From: Oceaniglobus roseus
Lineage (GTDB): Bacteria > Pseudomonadota > Alphaproteobacteria > Rhodobacterales > Rhodobacteraceae
DNA length: 64,000 nt
Direction: 5' to 3'
NCBI RefSeq assembly: GCF_002869745.1
Contig: NZ_PNOS01000014.1
Coordinates: 1-64,000 of the forward strand
Shown: piece after piece, positions 53,857 to 63,732 of the stretch
How the letters are laid out: each line of letters opens with the position of its first letter
Numbering within the stretch: position 1 is the first letter of the stretch
The notes under the pieces: model-generated
The model's database searches: none
What the model saw: only the letters and a program-made list of their open reading frames with translations
Told to the model about the DNA's origin: nothing
Position numbers and translations under genes: made by a program

Positions 53857-54795
53857 ATGAAGGTCGGTTTCATCGGGCTTGGCAACGTGGGCGGGAAGCT
53901 CGCCGGGAGCCTTCTGCGCAACGGCATCGACCTCGTGGTGCACGACCTCGATCCCCACCTCGTGGAAGGCTTCACCGCCCGCGGTGCCGCGGCCGGGGGC
54001 AATCCGGCGGCGATGATGGCGGCCTGCGACGTCGTCATCACCTGCCTCCCGAGCCCCGCCGCCTCGGCCGTGGTGGTCGAGGACATGCTGCCCCAGGTCG
54101 GCCCCGGCAAGATCTGGCTGGAGATGTCCACCACCGACGAGGCCGAGGTGAAGCGCCTCGGCGCGAAGATCGCCGAGCGGGGCGGGCAGGCGGCCGACTG
54201 CCCGGTCTCGGGCGGCTGCCACCGCGCCGACACCGGCAACATCGCGATCCTCGCGGGCTGCGACCGCGCGACCTTCGAGACGGTGCTGCCGCTCCTCACC
54301 ATCATGGGCCGCAGGATCCTGCACACCGGGCCGATCGGCAGCGCCTCGATCCTGAAGGTCATCACCAACTACCTCGCCACCGCCAACCTCGTCTCCGTGA
54401 CCGAGGCGCTGACCGTCGCGGGCGGGGCGGGGATGGACCTGCGCACCGCCTACCACGCCATCGCCATCTCCTCGGGCACCTCCTTCGTGCACGAGACCGA
54501 AGGCCAGGTGATCCTCAACGGCTCGCGCGACATCTCCTTCACCATGGACCTCGTGAAGAAGGACATCGGCCTGTTCCAGGCCGTCGCAGACCGCGCGGGC
54601 GTGCCGCTGGAGCTGAACCCGCTCCTGATCTCGATCTTCGACGACGGCATCGCCCGCTTCGGTCCGCGCGAGCTGTCGCCGAACATCATCAAGCGGCTGG
54701 AAGAGGCCACCGGCCTCGACATCCGCGCGCCGGGATTCCCCCCCGAGATGACCGACACCGAGCCGGAGGAGCGCGGCGCCGAAGTCGTGCTCTGA
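53857..54795 (+). CDS. beta-hydroxyacid dehydrogenase family NAD(P)-dependent oxidoreductase
   Basis: This 312-residue enzyme belongs to the 3-hydroxyisobutyrate/tartronate-semialdehyde reductase superfamily. Residues 1-16 carry the Rossmann motif KVGFIGLGNVGGKLA. The substrate motif DCPVSGGCHRADTGNIAILAG and the catalytic lysine block SILKVITNYLATANL follow. The substrate cannot be determined; tartronate semialdehyde and 3-hydroxyisobutyrate are candidates. ATG 53857 follows GGGGAGGA. The C-terminal tail is longer than usual by about 20 acidic residues. Confidence 0.82.
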   Translation: MKVGFIGLGNVGGKLAGSLLRNGIDLVVHDLDPHLVEGFTARGAAAGGNPAAMMAACDVVITCLPSPAASAVVVEDMLPQVGPGKIWLEMSTTDEAEVKRLGAKIAERGGQAADCPVSGGCHRADTGNIAILAGCDRATFETVLPLLTIMGRRILHTGPIGSASILKVITNYLATANLVSVTEALTVAGGAGMDLRTAYHAIAISSGTSFVHETEGQVILNGSRDISFTMDLVKKDIGLFQAVADRAGVPLELNPLLISIFDDGIARFGPRELSPNIIKRLEEATGLDIRAPGFPPEMTDTEPEERGAEVVL

Positions 54796-54857
54796 CCGGC
54801 TCGATTTCTGCCGGCAGGCAGGCTAGGAGGGCGCGATCCGTGCAGAGGAGCGCGCCC

Positions 54858-55328
54858 GTGTCCGACGTCATCGCCATCATCGCCCCATCGACCCCGCGCC
54901 GCGCCTTCGGCACCGGCGCGCTGGCCCTGCTGGGGCTGGTCCTGCTCTGGATCGCCGCCACCACCGCGCCGACGCTGCCGTGGCGGCTGGGGCTCCTGGC
55001 CTTCGGGGCCGTCGCGCTGTTCGGCGCGGTGCGGATGTGGCAGGCGACGTCCCGCCGGCTGGAACTGACCGAGCACGAGCTGCGCGAAAGCACCGGCCGG
55101 GTGCTGGCCCGGGTCGAGGACATGAGGGGCGTCGACCGCGGCGTGTTTGCCTTCAAGCCCTCGAACGGCTTCGTTCTGGTGCTGGACACGCCCGCACCCC
55201 GGGCCTGGGCGCCGGGGCTGTGGTGGCGCATCGGACGGCGCGTGGGCGTGGGCGGCGTGACCTCGGGCACCGAGGCGAAGGTGATGGCCGAGCTCCTGGC
55301 GACGCGCATCGCCGCGCGCCGCGGCTGA
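54858..55328 (+). CDS. hypothetical membrane protein with PH-like tail
   Basis: This 156-residue protein has two helices near 18-36 and 40-60 (ALALLGLVLLWIAATTAPTLP, LGLLAFGAVALFGAV) and a beta-rich C-terminal half (RRLELTEHELRESTGRVLAR, GFVLVLDTPAPRAWAPGLWW) reminiscent of bacterial PH-like membrane proteins. GTG 54858 is preferred because AGGAG lies 8 bp upstream; GTG 54840 is an alternative. Function is unknown. Confidence 0.65.
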   Translation: MSDVIAIIAPSTPRRAFGTGALALLGLVLLWIAATTAPTLPWRLGLLAFGAVALFGAVRMWQATSRRLELTEHELRESTGRVLARVEDMRGVDRGVFAFKPSNGFVLVLDTPAPRAWAPGLWWRIGRRVGVGGVTSGTEAKVMAELLATRIAARRG

Positions 55329-55333
55329 CCCCG

Positions 55334-55987
55334 TCAGCTGTCGGTGCCCTTCGCCAGCAGGTCGAGCCCCCCGTAGTTGTAGCTGTTGCCGTCGTCGTGG
55401 TTGCCGTCGTTGATGTAGTCGCCCGGATTGCTATCCGACCACAGCAGTTGCGGCACGAAGCGCGGCGAGGTGATGACGCGGTTGAAGAACTCGGACTTGC
55501 CGAGGCCGACGTTGAAGGGCGGCTCGTACTTCAGCCAGGTCTCGACGATGATCGCACTGTCGGCATTGGCCAGCGCCGGGATGCTGGGCGCCATCGCCTG
55601 CATGTCGCTCTGCTGCAACTGCGGATGCCCGACGCCGCGCACCTGCGACCAGACCAGCTGGTAGGTGTTGTTCGGTTCATCCCAGTACACGACCGACACG
55701 CGGACCGTGGTGGGATGCTGCGCCGCCGTCAGGAATTCGTAGAACCGGCCGATCCCGGTGATGAACTTGCCGTCCACCGGATTCCACTGCCGGGTCAGCA
55801 GATCGCTGATCGTGTAGGTGGCCCGCAGGTTCAGTGTCTGGGTGCGATAGCTGTCGACGAAGGTGTAGGTCGCGAGCATGCCCCAGATCAGGATCGGCAG
55901 GATCAGGACCGTCTCGATGGAATAGCTCCCGTCGGTATTCTTCCGGAAACGGCGGAGTGTTCTGCGGATCTTGCCGGGCTGTTTCAT
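55334..55987 (-). CDS. TadE-like pseudopilin (copy 1, third gene of module)
   Basis: This 217-residue protein has the Tad minor pilin N-terminus: a basic leader ending in DGSYSIETVLILPILIWGMLATYTFVD with the conserved Glu in the hydrophobic helix (about 20-46), and a periplasmic domain (LRVS-like VRVSVVYWDEPNNTYQLVWSQ, ETWLKYEPPF). It is paralogous to 58324-58881 (DGSYSVETILLLPMLAWGVL). Its extra Asn/Asp/Tyr-rich tail (NPGDYINDGNHDDGNSYNYG) is lacking in the paralogue. Its ATG overlaps the preceding gene's stop by 4 bp. Confidence 0.8.
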   Translation of the reverse strand: MKQPGKIRRTLRRFRKNTDGSYSIETVLILPILIWGMLATYTFVDSYRTQTLNLRATYTISDLLTRQWNPVDGKFITGIGRFYEFLTAAQHPTTVRVSVVYWDEPNNTYQLVWSQVRGVGHPQLQQSDMQAMAPSIPALANADSAIIVETWLKYEPPFNVGLGKSEFFNRVITSPRFVPQLLWSDSNPGDYINDGNHDDGNSYNYGGLDLLAKGTDS

Positions 55988-56520
55988 GTCGGTTCATTCA
56001 CGAAGAAGGTGGATGCGATCAGACGATAGCCGCCGCCCGCGGCCACGGGCAGGATCTTGCCCAGGCCGGTGTTCGGGAAGATCGGATCGTGCAGCACGCA
56101 GAAGCGCAGCAGCATCGCCTCGTTCTTGGCCCCCGAGTGGTAGTTGACGACCGGATTGAGCGCCTGGGTGCGGTCCACGCACTGAACCGAGCCCTCGGAG
56201 TAGATGAAGTCGCGGGGATCCACCGGACCCATCTCCAGCATGATGTCGTCGAGACAGTTCGAGATCAGCAACACCTCGTCGCAGACGGCGGCCTTCAGGG
56301 CCTCCGGATCCCTGTAGGCGGGATTGCCGAGCCGCAGCTCGCGCACCGCGATGTCCATGGCGCGTTCCAGCATGGCCTGACGCAGCTGGATCAGACCCAT
56401 CTCGGCCGACATCATGAAGAAGCCCATCATGATCGGAAACATCAGCGCGAATTCGATCGAGGCCACGCCCGACTCGCATCCGGCGAAACGGCGAAGGCGG
56501 AGGAAGATTCGCTTCGTCAC
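55984..56520 (-). CDS. TadE-like pseudopilin (copy 1, second gene of module)
   Basis: This 178-residue protein starts with a basic segment and a TadE-type helix (CESGVASIEFALMFPIMMGFFMM, Glu in the conserved position), followed by RQAMLERAMDIAVRELRLG and two paired cysteines (CDEVLLISNCLDDI), then VQCVDRTQ and RFCVLHDPIFPNTGLGKILP. The paralogue at 58895-59437 has matching blocks. It starts at GTG 56520, overlapping the TadG-like stop (GTGA). It is a probable minor component of a Flp/Tad pilus or similar envelope assembly. Confidence 0.82.
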   Translation of the reverse strand: MTKRIFLRLRRFAGCESGVASIEFALMFPIMMGFFMMSAEMGLIQLRQAMLERAMDIAVRELRLGNPAYRDPEALKAAVCDEVLLISNCLDDIMLEMGPVDPRDFIYSEGSVQCVDRTQALNPVVNYHSGAKNEAMLLRFCVLHDPIFPNTGLGKILPVAAGGGYRLIASTFFVNEPT

Positions 56521-58145
56521 TGGATCAGCCTCAGCTGGTTGATTGTGCTGGCGATGGCCGAGAAGGCATATACGATGTCCTGGCCGTCCACGTCGAAATA
56601 GTGGTTGGGAGAGGAGGCGCACTGCTTCATCAGGATCGCGTTCTGCTCCTCCACCTCGAAGGCGACGCTGAACACCAGGATCCCCTCGTCCTTGGCGGCC
56701 TGGCAGATGGCCTTCATCCGGTTGTCCTTGGTCTGCGGATCCACATAGGAATAGGGCGCGCCGAACCAGCTGTAATAGGTGTTGGAATTGTTGTACTGGC
56801 GGTACCAGTTGTAATAGGCGTTGTAGCCCAGCGACGCCGCCGACCAGAGCTCCTGGTAGGACAGCTGGTGCGAATAGGAATCGCCGCCGTCGCGGGCGCT
56901 CTCCCAGCGGTCGGTGCGCGCGATGTACCACGGTTCGTAGTAGCGGCCGTCGCGGTCGGTGTCGCGGTACTCCTGCGCGTCCACCGAGAAGCGCCAGGTG
57001 CCGTCGCTGTTCTGGCGGCCCCAGACGTCGCTCATCCCCGAATTGTAGTTGTCGTTCAGCGTGTACTGCGCGGTGTTCTCGCCGTCGGTCATCACCACCA
57101 GCACCTTCATGCTGTTCGGCCGGTTGAAGGCATAGGGCCGTCCGCGGAAGGTCTCGGCGACCTTGCCCGCGTCGATCAGCTTGTCGGTGAGGTTCTGGAA
57201 CGACGGGTCCAGCATGGCGGCGCCCCACTTCAGGCCCACGTCGATCGAGGTGTTCCCGTCCGCGGTCAGCGCGTCGATCTGGTCCAGCAGCTTCTGCTTG
57301 TCCTGGGTGATCGGCTGCGCCTGGGCGGGGGCATCGGTGCGGCACACCGGCGAGGCGGGCGGGCTGGTGCGGGTCCAGGGATCGAAATGGCCGGTCTGGT
57401 GGCGGGTGCTGCCCGGCACGCCCGTCGAGCTGAAGTCGCTGGTCTGGAAGTCCACGCAGTTCGAATAGGGGTTGCGGAAGCTCAGGTTCATGTTGTCGGT
57501 GACGGTCCTGCCGACGTTGACCTGGGTCGAATAGGGCACGATCGAGATCGACACCTCGCCGTCCGTCGAGGCCGACCGCTCTTCCGACAGCACCGTGTTC
57601 ACGAAGCTCTTCGCGGCGTTCTTCATGTTGCCGAGGCGCCCGGCGCTGTTCATCGAGCCCGAGACGTCCAGCACGAGGGAGATCTCGATGTCGCTGATGT
57701 CCTCGCGGGCCGTGCCGCGGGCGAAGGCCGACAGGCTGTCGACGCCGACGGAGTTGACGAACATGGTCGCCACGCTCTGCGAGGAGGTCGCCGTGACGGT
57801 GCGGGAATTCAGGTTCTCGACCACGTTCACGGTGTTCAGTTCGTCCTCGAGCCCGGCCTTCTTGAAGTAGTCGCGCACGACCGATTCGGGATCGAGCTTC
57901 TGGTCCAGGTCGGCGGCGGCCAGCACCGCCGTGTCCACCGTGTTCTGGAGCCTCAGGCGTTCGAACTCGCTGCGCATCAGGTCGACCGAGATGCCGCCGA
58001 TGAGGAGAATGGCCATGAACAGGTAGAGTCCGAACACGATCATCGAACCGTCTTCGTCCCGTCCGAACCTCGAAAATGGTGCCCACGGGGTCATCCTCGC
58101 CCCGTGACGCGCCCGTTCCGCCCCCGCGCACGTCCTGAACTTCAT
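56517..58145 (-). CDS. TadG-like VWA-domain protein (copy 1)
   Basis: This 542-residue protein has an N-terminal Flp-type helix (DEDGSMIVFGLYLFMAILLIGGISVDLMR, about 31-59, cited in part) that anchors it, then RLRLQNTVDTAVLAAADLDQ typical of TadG. A von Willebrand A domain follows with MIDAS motif DVSGSMNS, the conserved Thr in GNTSIDVGLKWGAAML and Asp in VVMTDGENT. The C-terminus is aromatic- and Asn-rich. ATG 58145 is used; ATG 58094 (MTPWAPFSRFGRDEDGS) is an alternative. It is first gene of the downstream module, 178 bp after the other module. Confidence 0.85.
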   Translation of the reverse strand: MKFRTCAGAERARHGARMTPWAPFSRFGRDEDGSMIVFGLYLFMAILLIGGISVDLMRSEFERLRLQNTVDTAVLAAADLDQKLDPESVVRDYFKKAGLEDELNTVNVVENLNSRTVTATSSQSVATMFVNSVGVDSLSAFARGTAREDISDIEISLVLDVSGSMNSAGRLGNMKNAAKSFVNTVLSEERSASTDGEVSISIVPYSTQVNVGRTVTDNMNLSFRNPYSNCVDFQTSDFSSTGVPGSTRHQTGHFDPWTRTSPPASPVCRTDAPAQAQPITQDKQKLLDQIDALTADGNTSIDVGLKWGAAMLDPSFQNLTDKLIDAGKVAETFRGRPYAFNRPNSMKVLVVMTDGENTAQYTLNDNYNSGMSDVWGRQNSDGTWRFSVDAQEYRDTDRDGRYYEPWYIARTDRWESARDGGDSYSHQLSYQELWSAASLGYNAYYNWYRQYNNSNTYYSWFGAPYSYVDPQTKDNRMKAICQAAKDEGILVFSVAFEVEEQNAILMKQCASSPNHYFDVDGQDIVYAFSAIASTINQLRLIQ

Positions 58146-58261
58146 CCCTGCCGTCCCGCTGTAACGATCGCCGGTCGGAATCGCCGGCCAGAAACCTCTA
58201 GGGGGGGTCTGCGTCGTTATTGAGGCACCAACGTGGCAGTTGCCAAAAATTTGCGGGTATC

Positions 58262-58296
58262 GAAACGATAACGGCCCCCTGGGGACAGGAGGCCGT
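58262..58296 (-). terminator. probable terminator between the two TadG modules
   Basis: ACGGCC-(CCCT..AGGA)-GGCCGT forms a stem of 6 plus 3 bp (58271-58276 with 58291-58296), followed on the minus strand by a small hairpin TATCG/CGATA. It lies just after the gene ending at 58324 and upstream of the copy 1 promoter region. Confidence 0.35.
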
Positions 58297-58323
58297 CTGG
58301 CCGGTCCGGCGGAATGCGCGGGA

Positions 58324-58881
58324 TCAGGTGATCGAACCGCTCCCGTCGTCCCACTTCAATTGCGGTGAATAACGCGGAGACGTCACGACGAAATTGTAGA
58401 ATGTCGTTTCGGACAATCCCATCACGAATGGCGGGCGGTAATCCATCCAGGTTTCCACGACGATGATGGAATCGCCATTCGCGGTGATCGGCAGCCGTGG
58501 CGTGACCGTGGCGGCATCGGCGTCGCTCAATGCGGCGTGGCTGCCGCGGCTTTGCGACCAGACCAGGTCGAAGTCCGTTTCGTCCGCGTTGTACTTGAAG
58601 ACCGAAACACGCAGGGAAATCTGATAGGGGCGATTGATGAGAAACGTCAGCAGCCGGTCGGTGCCGTCGATGAAGGACGCATTGACCGGATCCGTTTCCC
58701 GCGACAGCACGTCGCCGATGGTGTGGGCGGCCTTGATGTTCACGTTGGCCAGGCGAAGTCCGTCGAAATAGCTGAAGAATGCGAGAACCCCCCAGGCCAG
58801 CATCGGCAGCAGGAGGATCGTCTCGACGGAATAGCTGCCTTCGCTGTTGCGAAGGAAACGGCGCAGGGGGGTCTTGAACAT
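58324..58881 (-). CDS. TadE-like pseudopilin (copy 2, third gene of module)
   Basis: This 185-residue protein parallels 55334-55987: basic leader, DGS-like EGSYSVETILLLPMLAWGVLAFFSYFDG helix, ANVNIKAAHTIGDVLSRETDPVNASFIDG, LRVSVFKYNADETDFDLVWSQ and ETWMDYRPPFVMGLSE. These blocks align one for one with the copy 1 protein, so the pair arose by duplication. It ends without the Asn/Tyr-rich extension. It is 13 bp downstream of its partner TadE-like gene. Confidence 0.8.
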   Translation of the reverse strand: MFKTPLRRFLRNSEGSYSVETILLLPMLAWGVLAFFSYFDGLRLANVNIKAAHTIGDVLSRETDPVNASFIDGTDRLLTFLINRPYQISLRVSVFKYNADETDFDLVWSQSRGSHAALSDADAATVTPRLPITANGDSIIVVETWMDYRPPFVMGLSETTFYNFVVTSPRYSPQLKWDDGSGSIT

Positions 58882-58894
58882 CGAAGTGTGCCTT

Positions 58895-59437
58895 TCAGGG
58901 CTCGTTCACGAAGGCCGAGGTGGAGATGGCGGCATATTGCCCGGCGGCGTCCTTGGGCATCATCAGCCCGAGGCCCGTGGTCGGGAAGATCGGGCTGGCC
59001 TTGAAGCAGGCGCGCACCAGCATCAGCTCGCTCGGCTGGCCGGGGATGTAGCGGGTGATCGGCTTGATCTCGTCGCTGCGGTCGACACATTCGGCGTCCG
59101 CGCTGATCGTGGTCCAGCTGCTGCGCGGCACCGCCCTGAGCTCGACCATGACGCTGTTCATGCAGTCGGGCAGCAGCAGCGCCTGGTCGCAGATCATCTG
59201 CTTGATCTGCTCGTGGGTCGGCGGCGTCGAGGGCGACAGGCGCACCGCGCGCGTGGCGATGTCCGTGCCGCGCTCCAGCATGACGTGACGCAGGTTCAGA
59301 AGGCCCGCCTCGGCCCCCGACATCATCATCCAGACCACCGGGGTGACGAGGATGATGAACTCGATGGTCGGGCCGCCGTCCTCGTTCCGGGTGAAGCGGC
59401 GGAAGGGGCGGGCGAGGGCGTTCAGCAGGCGCTTCAT
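58895..59437 (-). CDS. TadE-like pseudopilin (copy 2, second gene of module)
   Basis: This 180-residue protein has a TadE-type helix (DGGPTIEFIILVTPVVWMMMSG, Glu conserved), RHVMLERGTDIATRAVRLS, a cysteine pair CDQALLLPDCMNSV, ECVDRSDEI and ACFKASPIFPTTGLGLMMP, matching the copy 1 protein at 55984-56520 in order and spacing. ATG 59437 overlaps the TadG-like stop by 4 bp. Confidence 0.82.
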   Translation of the reverse strand: MKRLLNALARPFRRFTRNEDGGPTIEFIILVTPVVWMMMSGAEAGLLNLRHVMLERGTDIATRAVRLSPSTPPTHEQIKQMICDQALLLPDCMNSVMVELRAVPRSSWTTISADAECVDRSDEIKPITRYIPGQPSELMLVRACFKASPIFPTTGLGLMMPKDAAGQYAAISTSAFVNEP

Positions 59438-61188
59438 TGGGTAAGCCTCAGCTTGGTGATCGAGTTGGCGATCTGGTCGAACGCCTGCTCCAGATCGTTG
59501 CCGACGACGCGGATGAAATAGTTGGGCGTGCTCGCGCAGCGGCTCATCACGTTGGCCGAGTGATCCGTCACCTCGAAGCCGATGGTGAAGATCGTCGCGC
59601 CCTTCGTGCGCAGCTGGTCGCAGAGCGTCAGCTGGCGGCTGTCCTTGACGTTGCCGTACACGGGGGTCCAGACGTCGCTGTAGAACTGGTTCATCCGCCA
59701 GTTGGAGTTCCAGCGCGCCCGCACCCAGTAATAGGCGAAGTGGCGCACCGACATCTCGTTCCAGAGACTGGAATAGTCCAGCTGCACCGGCGCGATGTTG
59801 ATCGGGGTCAGCGCCGCGATCAGCGCCGCCTTGTTCGCCGCGCGGGCGGTGGCGGTGCCTCCGGTCACCACGTTCAGCTCCGACAGGGTCTTGCCCACGG
59901 GGTCGTTGGTGAAGCTGCGGCCGATCTCGATGTCCTTGTCCAGCCCGGTCAGAGCCTTGGGTATCCAGAAGCCCGGGGTCCAGTACTTCTCGCCCCATTT
60001 GCCGTCGCCGTCCTCGTCGCCCACTTCCGGCGTGTACCAGGAATAGAACCGCATCGGCAGCAACGGCACCGGCTGCCAGCGCCAGACGCCCGAGGGGCCG
60101 GTCTCGTAGGCCGGGTTGATCTCGTCCTGCTCGGTGTTGATGCCGTCGGTCAGCACCACGATGTATTTCTGCGTGTTGTCGCGGCCCCAGGCATAGGGAC
60201 GGTCGCGATAGGCGCTGTCCACCTGGCCGCTGTCGATCAGCGCGCTGGTCAGCCCCTGCGCGCTGGGGTCGAGGAAGGCCGCGCCCCACTTCAGCCCGAT
60301 CTCGATCGAGGTGTTGCCGTTGGCCGTCATCGCGTCGATGCGGTTCTTGATCTCGGCGGGGTCGTTCATCACCGGGCGCACGACCAGCTCGTTCTCCGAC
60401 CGGCAGACGTAGAGTCGCGGCTGCTGGTCATAGTACCACTGGTCGAACGAGGCCGCCTGGTCATAGGCGTTGCCCCCACGGATGTCGGTGCCGCCGAAGT
60501 CGGCGTCCTTGAACGACAGGCAGTGCGAGAAATCGTGCTTCTTGGTGACGTTCAGCGCGTCCATGATCACCGGCCCCGCGTTGACGTGGGTCGAGTAGGG
60601 CACGAGGTTCACCGTGATCCGCTCGGGCGCGGTGCCGGAATAGATCTTGTCGATGAACCGCTTGGCCGCCGATTTCAGATCGGCAAGCTTGGACGCGCTG
60701 CCGACGGCCGAGCTGGGTTCGTTCATCGAGTTCGAGACGTCGAGGACCAGCGAGATCTCGATGTCGTTGATCACCTCCGTGGCGGCCGAGACCGAATGCG
60801 GCGTCAGGGTGTCGACGCCGCTGTAATTCATGAAGTTCATGAACATCGTCTTCTGCAGCTTCTCCGTCTGGATCGACACCGACCGTGCGTTCGCATTGCT
60901 GCTGACGTTCACGGACTTGACGTAGTCGCCCATGCCCTCCTTCTCGAAATAGCTGGCGACCACGTCCTCGGGGGGCAGCGTCTGGTCCAGGTCGGCGGCG
61001 GCCAGGGCCGCGCGGTCGCCGAGGTTCTGCAGCCGGGTGCGGTTGTTCTCGAACACCATGATGTCGATCGAGAGCCCCGCGACCAGAACCATGGTGATGA
61101 AGAAGAACAGCGCCAGGATCGTCATCGACCCGTCGTCGCGATTGAGGAAACCGGAAAGCCTTCCGCGGTCGGCCTGTCTGATATCCAT
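59434..61188 (-). CDS. TadG-like VWA-domain protein (copy 2)
   Basis: This 584-residue protein is paralogous to 56517-58145: N-terminal helix in DDGSMTILALFFFITMVLVAGLSIDIMVFE (cited in part), RLQNLGDRAALAAADLDQTLPPEDVVASYFEKEG, VWA motifs DVSNSMNE, GNTSIEIGLKWGAAFL and VVLTDGINT, and a final region ending LEQAFDQIANSITKLRLTQ, very close to IVYAFSAIASTINQLRLIQ of copy 1. ATG 61188 has AGGGTG 6 bp upstream; ATG 61227 is an alternative. It opens the minus-strand series. Confidence 0.85.
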   Translation of the reverse strand: MDIRQADRGRLSGFLNRDDGSMTILALFFFITMVLVAGLSIDIMVFENNRTRLQNLGDRAALAAADLDQTLPPEDVVASYFEKEGMGDYVKSVNVSSNANARSVSIQTEKLQKTMFMNFMNYSGVDTLTPHSVSAATEVINDIEISLVLDVSNSMNEPSSAVGSASKLADLKSAAKRFIDKIYSGTAPERITVNLVPYSTHVNAGPVIMDALNVTKKHDFSHCLSFKDADFGGTDIRGGNAYDQAASFDQWYYDQQPRLYVCRSENELVVRPVMNDPAEIKNRIDAMTANGNTSIEIGLKWGAAFLDPSAQGLTSALIDSGQVDSAYRDRPYAWGRDNTQKYIVVLTDGINTEQDEINPAYETGPSGVWRWQPVPLLPMRFYSWYTPEVGDEDGDGKWGEKYWTPGFWIPKALTGLDKDIEIGRSFTNDPVGKTLSELNVVTGGTATARAANKAALIAALTPINIAPVQLDYSSLWNEMSVRHFAYYWVRARWNSNWRMNQFYSDVWTPVYGNVKDSRQLTLCDQLRTKGATIFTIGFEVTDHSANVMSRCASTPNYFIRVVGNDLEQAFDQIANSITKLRLTQ

Positions 61189-61530
61189 CGGATCACCCTG
61201 ACTGCCCCATTTGAGGCGAAGTTTCATACAAGTTTCAGCTTTGGGATCCGGAGAGGCGCCCCGAATGTGGCGCGATTGAGGCAGGCAATCCGTCACGCGG
61301 GGTTTGGCGGCGTACCCGGAGACAGCCCGTCGCCGGGGCCGGAATTGTCGAGCTACGGGCAACAGGAGCAAAACCGCTTTTCAATTTAAGGTTGCGGCGC
61401 ATCCCCGGCATCTTCCTGAGCGCGAACGAATCGATCGCGCGAGGTGGTCGCGCGGAACGAGGCGTGATTTAAGTCGAATCGTGGCAGGATCGGGGCCTTT
61501 CCGATCCCGCGCCTTGCTAGGGAGGGCAGG
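61189..61530. other. divergent promoter region, no gene seen
   Basis: 342 bp between the divergent tadG-like and glutamate dehydrogenase genes. It contains AT-rich patches (TTTTCAATTTAAGG near 61378-61391 and GATTTAAGTCG near 61467) that may hold promoters, but no clear -35/-10 pair or dyad could be identified. Confidence 0.4.
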
Positions 61531-62964
<1,434 letters not shown>

Positions 62965-63010
62965 GGGCGCACTACAGCGCCGATTGCGCGGCCCCCGCCC
63001 GCAACGCTAC

Positions 63011-63040
63011 TCTCTCCGGTGTCTTCCCGCACCGGAGAGA
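63011..63040 (+). promoter_or_regulatory. hairpin covering the ribosome binding site of the next gene
   Basis: TCTCTCCGGT, loop GTCTTCCCGC, ACCGGAGAGA: a perfect 10-bp stem whose 3' arm contains the GGAGAG Shine-Dalgarno, 6 bp before ATG 63047. Folding would block initiation, or the stem may terminate transcription from the dehydrogenase gene. Confidence 0.55.
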
Positions 63041-63046
63041 GTCGCC

Positions 63047-63637
63047 ATGCCGAGGGATCTTGCCTTTTCCTGCCGCTGCGGCAGCCTTGCGGGCGTGCTG
63101 CACGACGCCTCTCCGCGAAGCGGCTGCCACCTGATCTGCTACTGCGCCGACTGCCGCGCCTTCGCCCGCCACATGGGCGTCGCCGACAGGCTGACGCCCG
63201 GCGGGGGAAGCCAGCTGTTCCAGGCGCTGCCGGCGAAGATCGGGATCACGAAGGGCGCCGAACTCGTCGCCTGCCTGCGCCTGTCGCCCAAGGGCCTGCA
63301 CCGCTGGTACGCCGCCTGCTGCAACACGCCGCTCGCCAACACCGTCGGCACGCCGAAGGTCCCGCTCGCGGGCCTCTGGGTGCCCCTGTTCGCCGATCCC
63401 GCCGCCCTCGGACCCGTCGTCACCCTGGGCTTCACGAAGATGGCCCTGAAGGAACCCGGCGCCCCGAAAAAGGACAGGGGACTCGTGCGGATGCTGGGCG
63501 GTCTCCTGATGCGCTCCGCCGCGTCCTACGCCGACGGAACCGCCCGGATCTCCCCCTTCTTCACCGCCGACGGCACGCCGGTGGTCGCCCCGAAGGTGAT
63601 CGACCCCGCCGCGAAGGCCGCCGCCTACGCCGCCTGA
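63047..63637 (+). CDS. DUF6151/GFA-like cysteine-rich protein
   Basis: This 196-residue cytoplasmic protein has GFA-like zinc motifs: [12 protein letters not shown] (about 8-19), [18 protein letters not shown] (about 27-44) and [12 protein letters not shown], resembling the family labelled DUF6151. Relatives have no proven activity. The gene's ribosome binding site lies inside a strong hairpin, suggesting control of translation. It is 82 bp after the dehydrogenase gene, and 95 bp before soxB. Confidence 0.75.
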   Translation: MPRDLAFSCRCGSLAGVLHDASPRSGCHLICYCADCRAFARHMGVADRLTPGGGSQLFQALPAKIGITKGAELVACLRLSPKGLHRWYAACCNTPLANTVGTPKVPLAGLWVPLFADPAALGPVVTLGFTKMALKEPGAPKKDRGLVRMLGGLLMRSAASYADGTARISPFFTADGTPVVAPKVIDPAAKAAAYAA

Positions 63638-63732
63638 AGTGCCGGTGCAGACCCGACATCCGATGTCGCAAACGGCGATGGAAGCGCCCCTGCGCCCGCG
63701 CTAGGGTGCCGGTGAAGCAGCGGAGACACGGC

